Shown one piece after another: positions 16,046-24,196 of a stretch of 64,000 nucleotides of DNA; positions within the stretch are counted from its first letter, which is position 1; the number at the start of each line of letters is the position of its first letter. This stretch comes from Prosthecobacter dejongeii. GTDB lineage: Bacteria > Verrucomicrobiota > Verrucomicrobiia > Verrucomicrobiales > Verrucomicrobiaceae. The position numbers and the translations under genes were made by a program. The notes under the pieces were generated by a model. It saw only the letters and a list, made by a program, of their open reading frames with translations. It made no database searches and was not told where the DNA came from. The stretch lies in NCBI RefSeq assembly GCF_014203045.1, contig NZ_JACHIF010000004.1:352943-416942 (forward strand). Reading direction: 5' to 3'.

Positions 16046-16510
16046 TTAGGCTTTCTTGCGCTTGCCAGAAGTATAACTGACCTTCTTCGGCGACTTGGGA
16101 TCTGCTGCCTGAGACTTTTCGTCTTCGGCTGCGATGTGTTGAGGCGGCATCTTGGTGATGTTGCTGGAGGAAACGGCAGGAGCTGCAGTCTTGGCCCCCG
16201 TGTTCACGGAGTTGGGGGCTTGTGACTTTGACCGGCGCTTGACGAGCACATCTTGAATAGCCTCGGACAAGAGATCATCAAAGCTGATGTTTTCCTCTTT
16301 GGCCATCATGAGGAGCTCATAAAGCTCAGAGAGCGGAAACTTAATCACTGACGCCCCCATCATTTTTTCCTCCACCCACTGAGGAACAGGAGAGATGCCT
16401 CCTTCCCATTTAACGATTCCTGATGCTGAGCAGTTGCCGAGTTGAGCAGCAAGCTCTTCCCGAGTGAGGTCTCGTGATTCTCGCAGTGTGCGTAGTTGTT
16501 CGCCGGTCAT
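16046..16510 (-). CDS. CI-like phage repressor (Xre-type HTH)
   Basis: 154 residues from the ATG at 16510; a longer start upstream would run through the operators. The N-terminal HTH (MTGEQLRTLRESRDLTREEL, then AAQLGNCSASGIVKWEGG) is of the Xre/Cro type, with recognition helix around SASGIVKW. The middle (about 70-105) is acidic and helical, and the C-terminus is a basic Ser/Lys/Pro-rich tail ending SGKRKKA. There is no LexA-like peptidase domain, so RecA-driven self-cleavage is unlikely. Divergent from the early operon across three operator-like dyads, it is the best candidate for the lysogeny regulator. Confidence 0.8.
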   Translation of the reverse strand: MTGEQLRTLRESRDLTREELAAQLGNCSASGIVKWEGGISPVPQWVEEKMMGASVIKFPLSELYELLMMAKEENISFDDLLSEAIQDVLVKRRSKSQAPNSVNTGAKTAAPAVSSSNITKMPPQHIAAEDEKSQAADPKSPKKVSYTSGKRKKA

Positions 16511-16530
16511 GGGTAAAGGATCATGATTTA

Positions 16531-16614
16531 AATTTACCCGTTTGGCAAATTTTTGTTTGCCAATTAACCAGATTGGTAACAATATGCGGGTGTAATTAAC
16601 CTATTTGGTAAATA
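16531..16614. promoter_or_regulatory. Three repressor operators between divergent genes
   Basis: Three 21-bp dyads with consensus AATTWACC-N5-GGYAAATT: 16531-16551, 16562-16582 and 16594-16614. Their centres are 31 and 32 bp apart, three helical turns, so all face the same side of the helix. The third ends on the ATG of the rightward gene. The layout is like the lambda OR region in logic. Confidence 0.75.
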
Positions 16615-16796
16615 TGAACGCGACCATCGAAGTCAATTTGTCGGACTCCTTAAACGCTGAGGAGCTGTGCGAACTCACTGCTGAAGCAGAGGAGCAGGAT
16701 AAGCCGATTGCACGTGTGCTTTATGAAGCGGCCAAGGAAGTGGCGCGCCGTCGCAGAGAGCAGCGCGAGGGCAAGGAGCCTGCCCTTGCGGCCTAA
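16614..16796 (+). CDS. First rightward early protein, possible small regulator
   Basis: 60 residues from ATG 16614, which overlaps operator 3. Sequence MNATIEVNLSDSLNAEEL then helical, acidic, ending in an Arg-rich helix (AAKEVARRRREQREG). The start with a beta-strand-like segment followed by helices loosely recalls ribbon-helix-helix proteins, but key residues are not clear. By position it would be the cro counterpart. Confidence 0.55.
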   Translation: MNATIEVNLSDSLNAEELCELTAEAEEQDKPIARVLYEAAKEVARRRREQREGKEPALAA

Positions 16797-16816
16797 CATC
16801 AAACACTTGCCTACCT

Positions 16817-17110
16817 ATGAGTGCGACTAACAAGAAGGCGAAGAGCAAAGGGCCGGGGATGCCTGGCTACAGCGACCGGGAATGGGCGCTGATGGACTTT
16901 GGGCGGTGCCGTAACATCGCGCTCCGGGCTCTGAGAAAGGCCAAAGAGGAGAAAAGTCCTATCGCGGCCCGAGGCTGGGTGGGAATGGCGCGTGAGTGGG
17001 GGAAGACTGCGCGTGAGGTTTATGCGCGGGCCTTTCCTGAGCGCGTCCCTACCCAGCGTAAAGCGGGCAGGAGTGCCCACGCACCTCTCAGAGCGGGAGG
17101 TGGGCGATGA
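16817..17110 (+). CDS. Early-operon hypothetical protein
   Basis: 97 residues, Lys/Arg-rich (MSATNKKAKSKGPG, MAREWGKTAREVYARAFPER). Basic composition suggests nucleic-acid contact, but I know no family. Its stop overlaps the next start (ATGA), the first link of a long chain of overlapping genes. Confidence 0.55.
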   Translation: MSATNKKAKSKGPGMPGYSDREWALMDFGRCRNIALRALRKAKEEKSPIAARGWVGMAREWGKTAREVYARAFPERVPTQRKAGRSAHAPLRAGGGR

Positions 17111-17604
17111 GTGCGCCGATCTACACACGCCGCATTGTGCGGGAAGCGATCCGTGACTGGCTGGTGAAGATGAAGTTGGTCAAGGGGGCTCCGGCTGTGC
17201 TGGATCTGATGACTGATGATCTCATGGCTGATATCGGCCTGACGTTTGCCTTTGAGATGGTTCTGACGGAGCGGGCGGTGCAGCAGGCCAAGGGCTACGA
17301 TGCAACGCACGATGATGAGCACACTCACGGGGAGCTGACGCTGGCAGCGCTGGAGTATGCGCGGCATGCCTATGAGCAGGATGGCAGCGTGCGAACGGGG
17401 CAACCTTTGACCCGGCCCGCTCCATCGAGCTGGTGGCCTTTCCGGGCGTGCGATTGGCACCCGAGAGATACGGCCAAGGCCAATCTGATCGTCGCGGCGG
17501 CGATGCTGATCGCGGACGCGGAGCGCCTGGAGCGGGCTGAGGCCACGCCCATTTCACAACCCCAGTTGGATCTGAACCTGAACCTAGAAAGACCACGACC
17601 ATGA
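17107..17604 (+). CDS. Phage protein of unknown function (common early type)
   Basis: 165 residues. The central segment HDDEHTHGELTLAALEYARH followed by WWPFRACDWHPRDTAKANLI and AAMLIADAERLERA matches a protein type seen in many siphophage early regions (a DDxHxxGEL block, then Trp-Pro-W and an A-x-LIxAExxRL helix). Its biochemical role is not known. Overlaps both neighbours by 4 nt. Confidence 0.65.
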   Translation: MSAPIYTRRIVREAIRDWLVKMKLVKGAPAVLDLMTDDLMADIGLTFAFEMVLTERAVQQAKGYDATHDDEHTHGELTLAALEYARHAYEQDGSVRTGQPLTRPAPSSWWPFRACDWHPRDTAKANLIVAAAMLIADAERLERAEATPISQPQLDLNLNLERPRP

Positions 17605-18122
17605 ACCGAGTACCTGTGTTGTTCCGCAAGGCGGACGAACAATTTCGAATCGCGGGGGCCGATACGGTGCTCGTCACGATCAATGCGGGCAATCGCCTGC
17701 ATTACGTTGCCGGCAAAGGCGGTAAGGCAGTGATGGAGGAAGCGGAGTGGGAGGGTTACAAGCTGCTCTGCAAGCGGTTCGCGGAATCCCCCATGGATCG
17801 TCAGGATGCCGATCCCTTTGCGGCGCTCCTGGAGCCACGCCTAACGACTGAGGATCTCTGGCATATTGTGACCTCACTCGCCGCCGAAGCTGCGGAAGTG
17901 CTGGTGTTGATTCGAGGGGCCATGACGACTCTGAGTGTGGAAGATTATAGCGATGCCCTGGCAGGTGCCGAGCGACGGCAGGAAACCGTGTCGAGCTGCC
18001 TCAACCAACTCATGGTTAGGCTTCGTGGTGAAGTGCCGATGACACCGCAAGGGGAGCCGCTGCCCAAGGCCGAAGAGACAACCACGGAAGATGCGGAACA
18101 GACGGAAGGGAGGGCGCGCTGA
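17601..18122 (+). CDS. Early-operon hypothetical protein
   Basis: 173 residues, no family recognised. The N-terminus is beta-like (VPVLFRKADEQFRIAGADTV), the middle helical (LTTEDLWHIVTSLAAEAAEV), the C-terminus acidic and Thr-rich. Translationally coupled on both sides. Confidence 0.5.
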   Translation: MNRVPVLFRKADEQFRIAGADTVLVTINAGNRLHYVAGKGGKAVMEEAEWEGYKLLCKRFAESPMDRQDADPFAALLEPRLTTEDLWHIVTSLAAEAAEVLVLIRGAMTTLSVEDYSDALAGAERRQETVSSCLNQLMVRLRGEVPMTPQGEPLPKAEETTTEDAEQTEGRAR

Positions 18123-18322
18123 TGCTTTGTGAATGCACCATTCGGGCTGAGGGCCCAGGAAAACGCTGGATGCGCAACGTGGAGGCGACCAGCACTTTCG
18201 ACGCGATGCAGCAGGTGCTGAAGCTGCCTGAGGTGGCGGTCTATTTTGCCGATCGGCCTTTCGCGCCGCTGTGCGTGCATGTGCAACCTCACCAAGCTGA
18301 GGAGGTCAAGCAGGCGGCATGA
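18122..18322 (+). CDS. Small early-operon protein
   Basis: 66 residues starting with MLCECTIRAEGPGKRWMRNV. Its stop overlaps the next ATG. No family recognised. The fold is probably alpha/beta (strand, then an MQQVLKLPEV helix). Confidence 0.45.
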   Translation: MLCECTIRAEGPGKRWMRNVEATSTFDAMQQVLKLPEVAVYFADRPFAPLCVHVQPHQAEEVKQAA

Positions 18323-18597
18323 GAGCGGGGCTTTATCCATTGAGTGTGATCGCACGTTTCCTGGGGCAGCGGCCCTCGGAAATGACGCGCTACATCGAGA
18401 TGGATGCCCTGCCTGCGATCAAGGTGGCCACGGCAACGCGGCCGGCTTGGCGAGTGGCGCTGCCGACCTTCCACCGATGGCTAGCGGCCCGCTCTTCGGG
18501 CCTCACGCTGACGGTCGAGGAACTGCGGGAAGAGCTGAGGCTCTGCGAGGAAGCGGAAAAACCGAAAAAAGGAAAGGAACAAAGCGAGCATGAATGA
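18319..18597 (+). CDS. Possible DNA-binding (excisionase/HTH-like) protein
   Basis: 92 residues. The segment YPLSVIARFLGQRPSEMTRY followed by DALPAIKV...RPAWRVALPTFHRWLA resembles the winged-helix arrangement of excisionases and MerR-type DNA-binding domains (helix-turn-helix, then a wing with basic residues and a WL-ending helix). It could be the prophage Xis or an early regulator. Overlaps the next gene by 8 nt. Confidence 0.5.
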   Translation: MRAGLYPLSVIARFLGQRPSEMTRYIEMDALPAIKVATATRPAWRVALPTFHRWLAARSSGLTLTVEELREELRLCEEAEKPKKGKEQSEHE

Positions 18598-18880
18598 AGA
18601 ACTAAATCAGGAGGTCGAGGACCGGGTAAATCGAGAGGGCGGGCGGCTTGCGAAGGTTATCTCCCAAGCCCTCTCGGACGCTAGAGATCCCGCGATGAAT
18701 GGCCAGGAAGCCAACTATGCCAGCATGAAAGCCCTGCTCACAGTGACGGCCATTTATGCCGTGGATTTAAAGGTCCCTGACCAGACGCTGGAAGGCACAA
18801 TCGCTGATTATACTCAACAAATGGCCAATGCCATGAGAGTGGCACACCGCTTAATCATGAAAGGAATGCCCCACGGATGA
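18590..18880 (+). CDS. Early-operon hypothetical protein
   Basis: 96 residues, mostly helical (VISQALSDARDPAMNGQEAN, YTQQMANAMRVAHRLIMKG). No family recognised. Overlaps both neighbours, so expression is coupled. Confidence 0.45.
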   Translation: MNEELNQEVEDRVNREGGRLAKVISQALSDARDPAMNGQEANYASMKALLTVTAIYAVDLKVPDQTLEGTIADYTQQMANAMRVAHRLIMKGMPHG

Positions 18881-19113
18881 GAGTGCAGGTGTCCCATCAT
18901 CACTCCTGTGCTTACGGATACTTTTCCGATGCAACCGGGGAGACATGTCTGATCTCTGAAACGACGGCGAATTGGCCAGCGATCGTGATCGGGTATGAGC
19001 ATCATAAAATGATGCTGAGGGTGGGACATGTGCGGGAGCTTTTACCGCTGCTGCAGCGCTTCACGATGACGGGGAAACTGATCGAACCGGTGTGGGAGGA
19101 TTACTTGATATGA
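18877..19113 (+). CDS. Early-operon hypothetical protein
   Basis: 78 residues, His- and Tyr-rich at the N-terminus (MRVQVSHHHSCAYGYFSD), then a helix (VRELLPLLQRFTM). No family recognised. Coupled to both neighbours by ATGA overlaps. Confidence 0.45.
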   Translation: MRVQVSHHHSCAYGYFSDATGETCLISETTANWPAIVIGYEHHKMMLRVGHVRELLPLLQRFTMTGKLIEPVWEDYLI

Positions 19114-19586
19114 GCAGTGACCAACGACTCCAGGCAGAATGCGCGCGCGCTGTGGAAGCGGAGGTGAAGATGCGTGAGGAGCTGCGTAAGATGGAAGCGC
19201 TTTTCCCGGTGGCGACGCGCCAGACGGTGGCGATCCGCCATGCGATGATCGAGATGCTGAGCTTTGTGAATGCGGTCAAAGCGTCGCTGGCATCCTCAAA
19301 AATGGTGGGGAGCGTGGCGCAAGATCCAACGCCTGATCGCGTGGAAGACACGCCTTTGTTCGCGGGCCAGGCGACGCCGCTGCCTGCTGAATTTGCGCCT
19401 GCTGAAAAGTGGAAAGAGATCTGGACGGGGTCTCGCATCGCAGCGGTGCCGGTGAAGAAAATCACGGCCCAGGAAGAGCGGCGGATGCTGGCCTCACTGA
19501 GGCGCGCCGGAGATCACAGCCTGGATGCCCAGGAGCCCGATCACGACCGCCACGTGGCGGTCGAGCCAGAAGGAGGGAATCACTGA
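19110..19586 (+). CDS. Early-operon helical protein
   Basis: 158 residues from ATG 19110, which overlaps the previous stop. The first 70 residues form a coiled-coil-like helix (ECARAVEAEVKMREELRKME); the remainder is less ordered. Near the 3' end the gene contains the first copy of a 20-bp palindrome (CGACCGCCACGTGGCGGTCG), read as DRHVAV. No family recognised. Confidence 0.5.
   Translation: MSSDQRLQAECARAVEAEVKMREELRKMEALFPVATRQTVAIRHAMIEMLSFVNAVKASLASSKMVGSVAQDPTPDRVEDTPLFAGQATPLPAEFAPAEKWKEIWTGSRIAAVPVKKITAQEERRMLASLRRAGDHSLDAQEPDHDRHVAVEPEGGNH
19544..19563. repeat. 20-bp palindrome, copy 1
   Basis: CGACCGCCACGTGGCGGTCG, a perfect palindrome, here inside the coding region just before a stop codon. 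Identical copies at 32491-32510 and 39627-39646. Confidence 0.95.
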
Positions 19587-20152
19587 TGGAATACACAAGT
19601 TACGCCGATTGGCAAAGAGCCGTGGATCAGAAGATCGCGGAAGTATGGGCGCTGAATGGCGGGGGTCTGGCCTTTGATCCGGTGAATCCGGAGATGGGGA
19701 TCAGCCATGTCATGCATGATGATGACAGCCTGGAAGTGGAGATCCGCGAAGCGCGTGTGCGCACGTTTCAGGAGCTGATGGATTTCATTTGGGCCGGGGG
19801 GCCGAATCCAGTCGCGGCGCTGAAACGGCTGTTTGTGATCACGCGCTGTGGATCGCCGCAACATTTGGCGTTCATGAGCCAGACGGATGTAGCGGTGCTG
19901 CTGAATGAGACGCGCGCGGCCACTCAGAGCCGGGAGGAAAAGCACTGGGAGAAGTACCTTGAGGAGCTGGGATTCTTCGGCACTCGCACGCGGCTCAAAA
20001 AGAATGACGGAGCCCGAGAGACCTACAAGGAACTGAGGAAAGGCAATGTTTCCCGCCTGGGTGGCAAGGCGGCGCTCAAGAAATTTTCAGTGCTGCGGCA
20101 GAAGCACGGCACTCCCAAGAAAACGACAACGCAGAAAGCAAAACGGAAATGA
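19586..20152 (+). CDS. Hypothetical early protein
   Basis: 188 residues from ATG 19586 (TGATG overlap with the previous stop); a longer upstream frame is not needed. N-terminus MEYTSYADWQRAVDQKIAEV; the C-terminal 50 residues are strongly basic (LKKNDGARETYKELRKGNVS, then TTTQKAKRK), suggesting DNA binding. It precedes the ParB-like gene with a 4-nt overlap. No family recognised. Confidence 0.5.
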   Translation: MEYTSYADWQRAVDQKIAEVWALNGGGLAFDPVNPEMGISHVMHDDDSLEVEIREARVRTFQELMDFIWAGGPNPVAALKRLFVITRCGSPQHLAFMSQTDVAVLLNETRAATQSREEKHWEKYLEELGFFGTRTRLKKNDGARETYKELRKGNVSRLGGKAALKKFSVLRQKHGTPKKTTTQKAKRK

Positions 20153-22704
20153 ACAGCATGAGCATGGCTATCCCAGCGGGCCTTATCGCGGGACAAACCT
20201 GGATGGACGGGCATCGCCACATGGTCGCGGTGCAACTGGACAACCAAAGCGGCCTTTCCCCTGTGGAGATGGTCAAAGAGATCGACCTGGATCTGATCGA
20301 CGCGAGCCCCCTGAATCGGCAGCACTTTGACCCGATCAAGGCCAAGGAAATGGAGGATAGCCTGCGTGAGCATGGGCAGACGACCCCGGCGATTTTGCGG
20401 CCGAAACCCGATGGGCGTTATGAGCTCGTGGCAGGGGAGCGGCGCTTTCGCGGGTGCAAGGCGATCGGGCGGCCGCGCCTGCTGTGCATGGTGCGTGATT
20501 ACACGGATTCCCAGGCGGCGGAGATCCTGCTGATCGAGAACCTGAAGCGGGAAGATCTGAGCGTGATCGAGGAAGCGCGGATTTATCAACGTTTGTTAGA
20601 ACTGCGTGATGAAGATGGGGCCAAGGTTTACACGCTGCAGAAGATCGCCCTACGGGTGCATGATGATGAGAAGAAGACGGATCGAGTGGCGCGCGTGCTG
20701 ACGCTTCTGGATCTGCCCGAGAAGGTTAGGGAGGCGCTGGATGCCGGCGTGATCCCGATGCGCGTGGCGTTCCTGGTGGGGCGGGTGGCCGATCCCAAAG
20801 ATCGCGTGAAAGCCGGTGAGGCTGTGCTGAAAGGGCACTGGAGCCAGCGGCCGCTGACGGTGAAGGAAGCGGAGGCCCTGATCGCCAGTGAGTACCAGGT
20901 GAATCTGAAAGGCAAAGATCTGGATCGGGAGGATGCGGACATCCTGTCTCCGGAGCAGAAGAAAACCCTGGGCTTCACTGGGGCCTGTGGTGAGGCGAAT
21001 GACGGAAGCTGTGAGCGGTGCCCCTGGCTGGCGAAGAATCACCCCGTTTTTTCCAATGAGCTGGCGACGGGGAATAACAAGGGGAAGGGTGAAACCGGCG
21101 TGGATCCGCTGACATGCACGCGCGCGCCCTGTTTCCAGCTGAAGATGGAAGCGCTGTGGCAGCAACGTGCGGCTGAACTGGCGGCGAAAAGTGGGGCAAC
21201 GGAAGTGCTGCCGTTGGAAGCTGGCGGCGCAGATTTGCAGCGCTGGAACTCCCCCTGGGTGATGCTGGATGAGAGCCCGACTGGTGGTCACCTCAATGAC
21301 TGGCAGAAAGCGGCCGAAGCACCGAAATGGAAGAAGATCCTGAAGGGCGTCAATGTCCCGTTGATGGTGGCTGCTGGCGAGAATGGTAAGCCTGTGTTGG
21401 TCGTCGATAAAGTGCTGGCCATCACGGCGGGCAAGCAGGTGCAGCCTGAGCTTTTCGCTAAGGCTGAGATTCCTGGCCAGAAAGGGGCTCAGGATAGTAG
21501 CTTGACTCCTGAGCAGAAAGCTGAGGCCCAGGAGGCGGAAAGATTGCGCCATGAAGAGGCCAAAATGCAAAAGGCCATCAAGGCCGAGACCGTCACCGAA
21601 TGCCTGAAGGAGCTGCGCGAAAAAGTGGAAGCTGAGGGGCCGAGCGTGGATCTGCTCAAAGGGCTATTCAGCTCCATCACACGCGCCACGGATGGCATGG
21701 ATGATCTGATGGCATTCTTCGACGGGGGCCCAGCTGAGGAGGAAGAGGATGGAGTCGGCATCGAGCAACGAATCAAAAATTACCTGGACCTCCTGACCCC
21801 GAATGGCCTCCTGGCGGCGTGCGTGGTGGCGTCTGTCTGGGATGATGTGAGCTACAGCGGGCTGGAAAGGGCGGAAGATTTCCAGACGATGGCGAAGGCT
21901 GTCGAAGTGGATTGCGGGGCGCTGGAGAAGTATGTCACAAAACGGCAGGAGCAGCTCTTTAAAGAGGCTGAGAAAGCGCGGGCGGAGAAGCTGAAACCCA
22001 AGCTGAAAAGTAAGGGAGCGAAGAGTGATCCCGCACGCGCCACGGAGCAGCTGAATGCGGATATCGTCACGGCGGGCATCTTAGCTGAAGGCGATGCGCA
22101 ACGAGACGCAGCACCAAGTCGCACGGGGCCTCCGGGCCCAGGCATGCTAGGGCGCGGGCCTGAGCAGTCCTGCAGCGGTGATGCGGCAGCATTTGCGGAA
22201 CTCTTTCCTGAGCTGCCGCGTGAGCTGAGTGAGGAACTCAAGGAACGCGGCCGGGAATGGCGTATGGCGAATCCGGAAGGCGACGAAATGCAGATGCGCG
22301 AAGATCTGGAGCTGACGCCTGAGGGGGCAAGCGAGCTGTGGAAAGTCATCGAGCAGGAAATCGAGGAAGATGTGCCAGCGCATCTGGAGCGGGTGCGTGA
22401 GTACAAGGCGCGTTTCCCTCAACACTCGGGAGGCAAGATTGCTGATGAGCTGGGGATTACCTCGGATGAAGCTTATGCCTGTGTCGATTTCCTGATCGAC
22501 GAAAAGCACAATGCTGCCCAGGAGGCGAAAACCGAGAACTGGACGGTGGAACAGAAAGCGGCCGCGCTGAATGCCGGCACGCATGACATGGCGGCGCTTA
22601 TCGGGGTGAAGCCTAACCGCAAGGATAAAGAGGCGGTGAAGGAATGGGACAAGCGCCGCAAGCAGGTGGAACGCAAAGCGGCCCAGCTGAGCGAGGGGAA
22701 GTGA
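20149..22704 (+). CDS. Large ParB-like phage protein
   Basis: 851 residues. Residues about 40-135 form a ParB N-terminal domain: LVAGERRFRGCKAIG is the CTP-binding GERRxR patch, and LIENLKREDLSVIEEARIYQ is the conserved ENLQREDLNxIEEA helix. A helix-turn-helix region follows (KIALRVHDDEKKTDRVARVL). A Cys cluster at about 282-335 (GACGEANDGSCERCPW and CTRAPCFQLK) could hold zinc. The C-terminal 500 residues are charged and unknown. Similar long proteins occur on plasmids and phages. There is no parA nearby, so segregation is unlikely to be its job; CTP-dependent DNA sliding, transcription or replication control are options. Confidence 0.8.
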   Translation: MNSMSMAIPAGLIAGQTWMDGHRHMVAVQLDNQSGLSPVEMVKEIDLDLIDASPLNRQHFDPIKAKEMEDSLREHGQTTPAILRPKPDGRYELVAGERRFRGCKAIGRPRLLCMVRDYTDSQAAEILLIENLKREDLSVIEEARIYQRLLELRDEDGAKVYTLQKIALRVHDDEKKTDRVARVLTLLDLPEKVREALDAGVIPMRVAFLVGRVADPKDRVKAGEAVLKGHWSQRPLTVKEAEALIASEYQVNLKGKDLDREDADILSPEQKKTLGFTGACGEANDGSCERCPWLAKNHPVFSNELATGNNKGKGETGVDPLTCTRAPCFQLKMEALWQQRAAELAAKSGATEVLPLEAGGADLQRWNSPWVMLDESPTGGHLNDWQKAAEAPKWKKILKGVNVPLMVAAGENGKPVLVVDKVLAITAGKQVQPELFAKAEIPGQKGAQDSSLTPEQKAEAQEAERLRHEEAKMQKAIKAETVTECLKELREKVEAEGPSVDLLKGLFSSITRATDGMDDLMAFFDGGPAEEEEDGVGIEQRIKNYLDLLTPNGLLAACVVASVWDDVSYSGLERAEDFQTMAKAVEVDCGALEKYVTKRQEQLFKEAEKARAEKLKPKLKSKGAKSDPARATEQLNADIVTAGILAEGDAQRDAAPSRTGPPGPGMLGRGPEQSCSGDAAAFAELFPELPRELSEELKERGREWRMANPEGDEMQMREDLELTPEGASELWKVIEQEIEEDVPAHLERVREYKARFPQHSGGKIADELGITSDEAYACVDFLIDEKHNAAQEAKTENWTVEQKAAALNAGTHDMAALIGVKPNRKDKEAVKEWDKRRKQVERKAAQLSEGK

Positions 22705-22707
22705 AGC

Positions 22708-22727
22708 AACCTAACCAAATAGAAAGA
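22708..22727 (+). repeat. Duplicated leader sequence, copy 1
   Basis: AACCTAACCAAATAGAAAGA precedes the gene at 22739 and is repeated exactly at 23354-23373 before the gene at 23385. Read in reverse, it shares CTATTTGGT with the third repressor operator. Confidence 0.85.
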
Positions 22728-22738
22728 GTGATAGTGAT

Positions 22739-23344
22739 ATGAGGCCAAAAATCGTTTGTTTGTGTGGAAGTACAAAGTTCTGGGAAACATTCCAGAAAGA
22801 GAGTTTGAGGCTGACGCTTGAGGGCGTCATCGTCCTTAGCATCGGGGCGGCAACTGCCAGTGATGATTCACACTTTGGTAGTCTTCCAAAGCCTGAGTAT
22901 GATCGCGTGAAGGCGAGTCTTGACGAACTTCATAAGCGCAAGATCGACCTGGCTGATGAGGTTTTGGTTCTCAATGTGGGCGACTACATTGGAGAGAGTA
23001 CGAGAAGCGAAATCGAGTATGCCATTCTCAACGGGAAGATGGTCCATTATGCTTATCCTCACGGGCCAAGAGGGCTTCTGCTTGAAGGCTTTTTGAAGAC
23101 TAATGAAGCATGGGGCCCCGCTCCTCCTCAGCCTTTAACGTGCAGGCTCATGAAGTGGCTGTCGGAAGTGAAGTCCATGCATGATCAATTTGTCAGCCAG
23201 GGCAATGAGGAAGCATCCATGGCCGTGGCTGCTTGCCATGACAGCTTTAAGGAGGTGGTCAAGGGCTATGCCGATGACATGCAAGCCTATCGAGCGGGGC
23301 CTCAGATCAAGCGGGAAATTTCACCAAGCGGGAAGCCTGAGTGA
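22739..23344 (+). CDS. Nucleoside 2-deoxyribosyltransferase-like protein
   Basis: 201 residues. IVCLCGSTKFW at the N-terminus and LADEVLVLNVGDYIGESTRSEIEYA (motif quoted only as LNVGDYIGESTRSEI) match phage nucleoside 2-deoxyribosyltransferase-like proteins, with the catalytic-type Glu in GES. Such enzymes cleave or exchange the base on deoxynucleosides, and phages may use them in nucleotide salvage or base modification. The C-terminal 70 residues are helical. The 5' leader carries AACCTAACCAAATAGAAAGA, repeated before the next gene. Confidence 0.75.
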   Translation: MRPKIVCLCGSTKFWETFQKESLRLTLEGVIVLSIGAATASDDSHFGSLPKPEYDRVKASLDELHKRKIDLADEVLVLNVGDYIGESTRSEIEYAILNGKMVHYAYPHGPRGLLLEGFLKTNEAWGPAPPQPLTCRLMKWLSEVKSMHDQFVSQGNEEASMAVAACHDSFKEVVKGYADDMQAYRAGPQIKREISPSGKPE

Positions 23345-23353
23345 AGGGAAGTA

Positions 23354-23373
23354 AACCTAACCAAATAGAAAGA
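23354..23373 (+). repeat. Duplicated leader sequence, copy 2
   Basis: Exact copy of 22708-22727, 11 nt before the next ATG. The preceding stop contexts (GTGAAGC and GTGAAGG) are also alike, as if a gene with its leader had been inserted between two copies. Confidence 0.85.
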
Positions 23374-23384
23374 ATGAAGTAGTT

Positions 23385-23915
23385 ATGTCAGAATTTAAAT
23401 CAGCTTTTAGCCTCTTAGAGGGCTTCGAATTTGCCAGCTCGAAAGATCGTGAGAACGCACTGCAGGCGCAGTTGTGGTTTACGGAGGCGCTTATGAATCC
23501 GGCCTCAGAGCCTTTTCCGTTGGTGATCATCACGGGGCCAAGGGGGTGCGGGAAATCGACGCTACTGACGCGGATGAAAAGCGTGGTGAGGCATCGGGCT
23601 TGCTTCGAATCGTCCTCCATTGATGACTTGTCTTTTGCCGCTGCTGCGCAGTTGTCTGCCGCTCTGGTGGTCTTTGATGGCCCTCGAAGTGTGACGGCGG
23701 AACGCATCGAGCGGCTTCGTGAATTTACCTCTAAAAATAGCTGGGAATACCGGGCTCTAGGAACGGAGAAGTTAATCAGCCGAGGCAAGTGCTGCCTAGT
23801 GGTGGTGGCTGGAGAAGGGAAAGAGCTGAAAGGCCTGCTGAGCCATCCCGGCATTGAGGACTGGAGCATTCAGATCCGGATGAAAGCCCGTGCTGAACAG
23901 AAAGGAGGGCAATAG
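23385..23915 (+). CDS. P-loop NTPase-like protein
   Basis: 176 residues. FPLVIITGPRGCGKSTLLTR (about 45-64) is a Walker A motif in an ATPase-like start, and ALVVFDGPRS about 40 residues later is a candidate Walker B strand. It is too short for a full AAA+ module and has no arginine-finger candidate that I can place. Likely an accessory ATPase of the replication region. Confidence 0.6.
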   Translation: MSEFKSAFSLLEGFEFASSKDRENALQAQLWFTEALMNPASEPFPLVIITGPRGCGKSTLLTRMKSVVRHRACFESSSIDDLSFAAAAQLSAALVVFDGPRSVTAERIERLREFTSKNSWEYRALGTEKLISRGKCCLVVVAGEGKELKGLLSHPGIEDWSIQIRMKARAEQKGGQ

Positions 23916-23917
23916 CC

Positions 23918-24154
23918 GTGGCTGAAAAAACATCGAAGTATCCGCGCCCGGATGTGGTGGTGAGATTCTACGGGCCTCCAGGCGGCGGTAAGACGGCGCT
24001 GATGGGGGAGATAGCCGCCATGCTCGCCGCGAAGGGGAGTGATGCGGTATGTCTGGAGGGCAAATCTGGGGAGCGGAAGCTACCGACGGTGACGCCTCCG
24101 GAGGGGCAATTCCGAAGGCCCCGGCGCGTGCTGCTGATCGAGCAGTGGGACTGA
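23918..24154 (+). CDS. Very small P-loop protein
   Basis: 78 residues from GTG with AGGAGGG just upstream. VVVRFYGPPGGGKTALMGEI is a complete Walker A motif, but the protein ends before a Walker B aspartate would be expected except for RRVLLIEQWD at the very end. It looks like a minimal or truncated NTPase. It follows another P-loop protein directly. Confidence 0.5.
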   Translation: MAEKTSKYPRPDVVVRFYGPPGGGKTALMGEIAAMLAAKGSDAVCLEGKSGERKLPTVTPPEGQFRRPRRVLLIEQWD

Positions 24155-24196
24155 TGGTCTAACGAATAGCGATACAACCCTTTGAGGAACTTTTTT

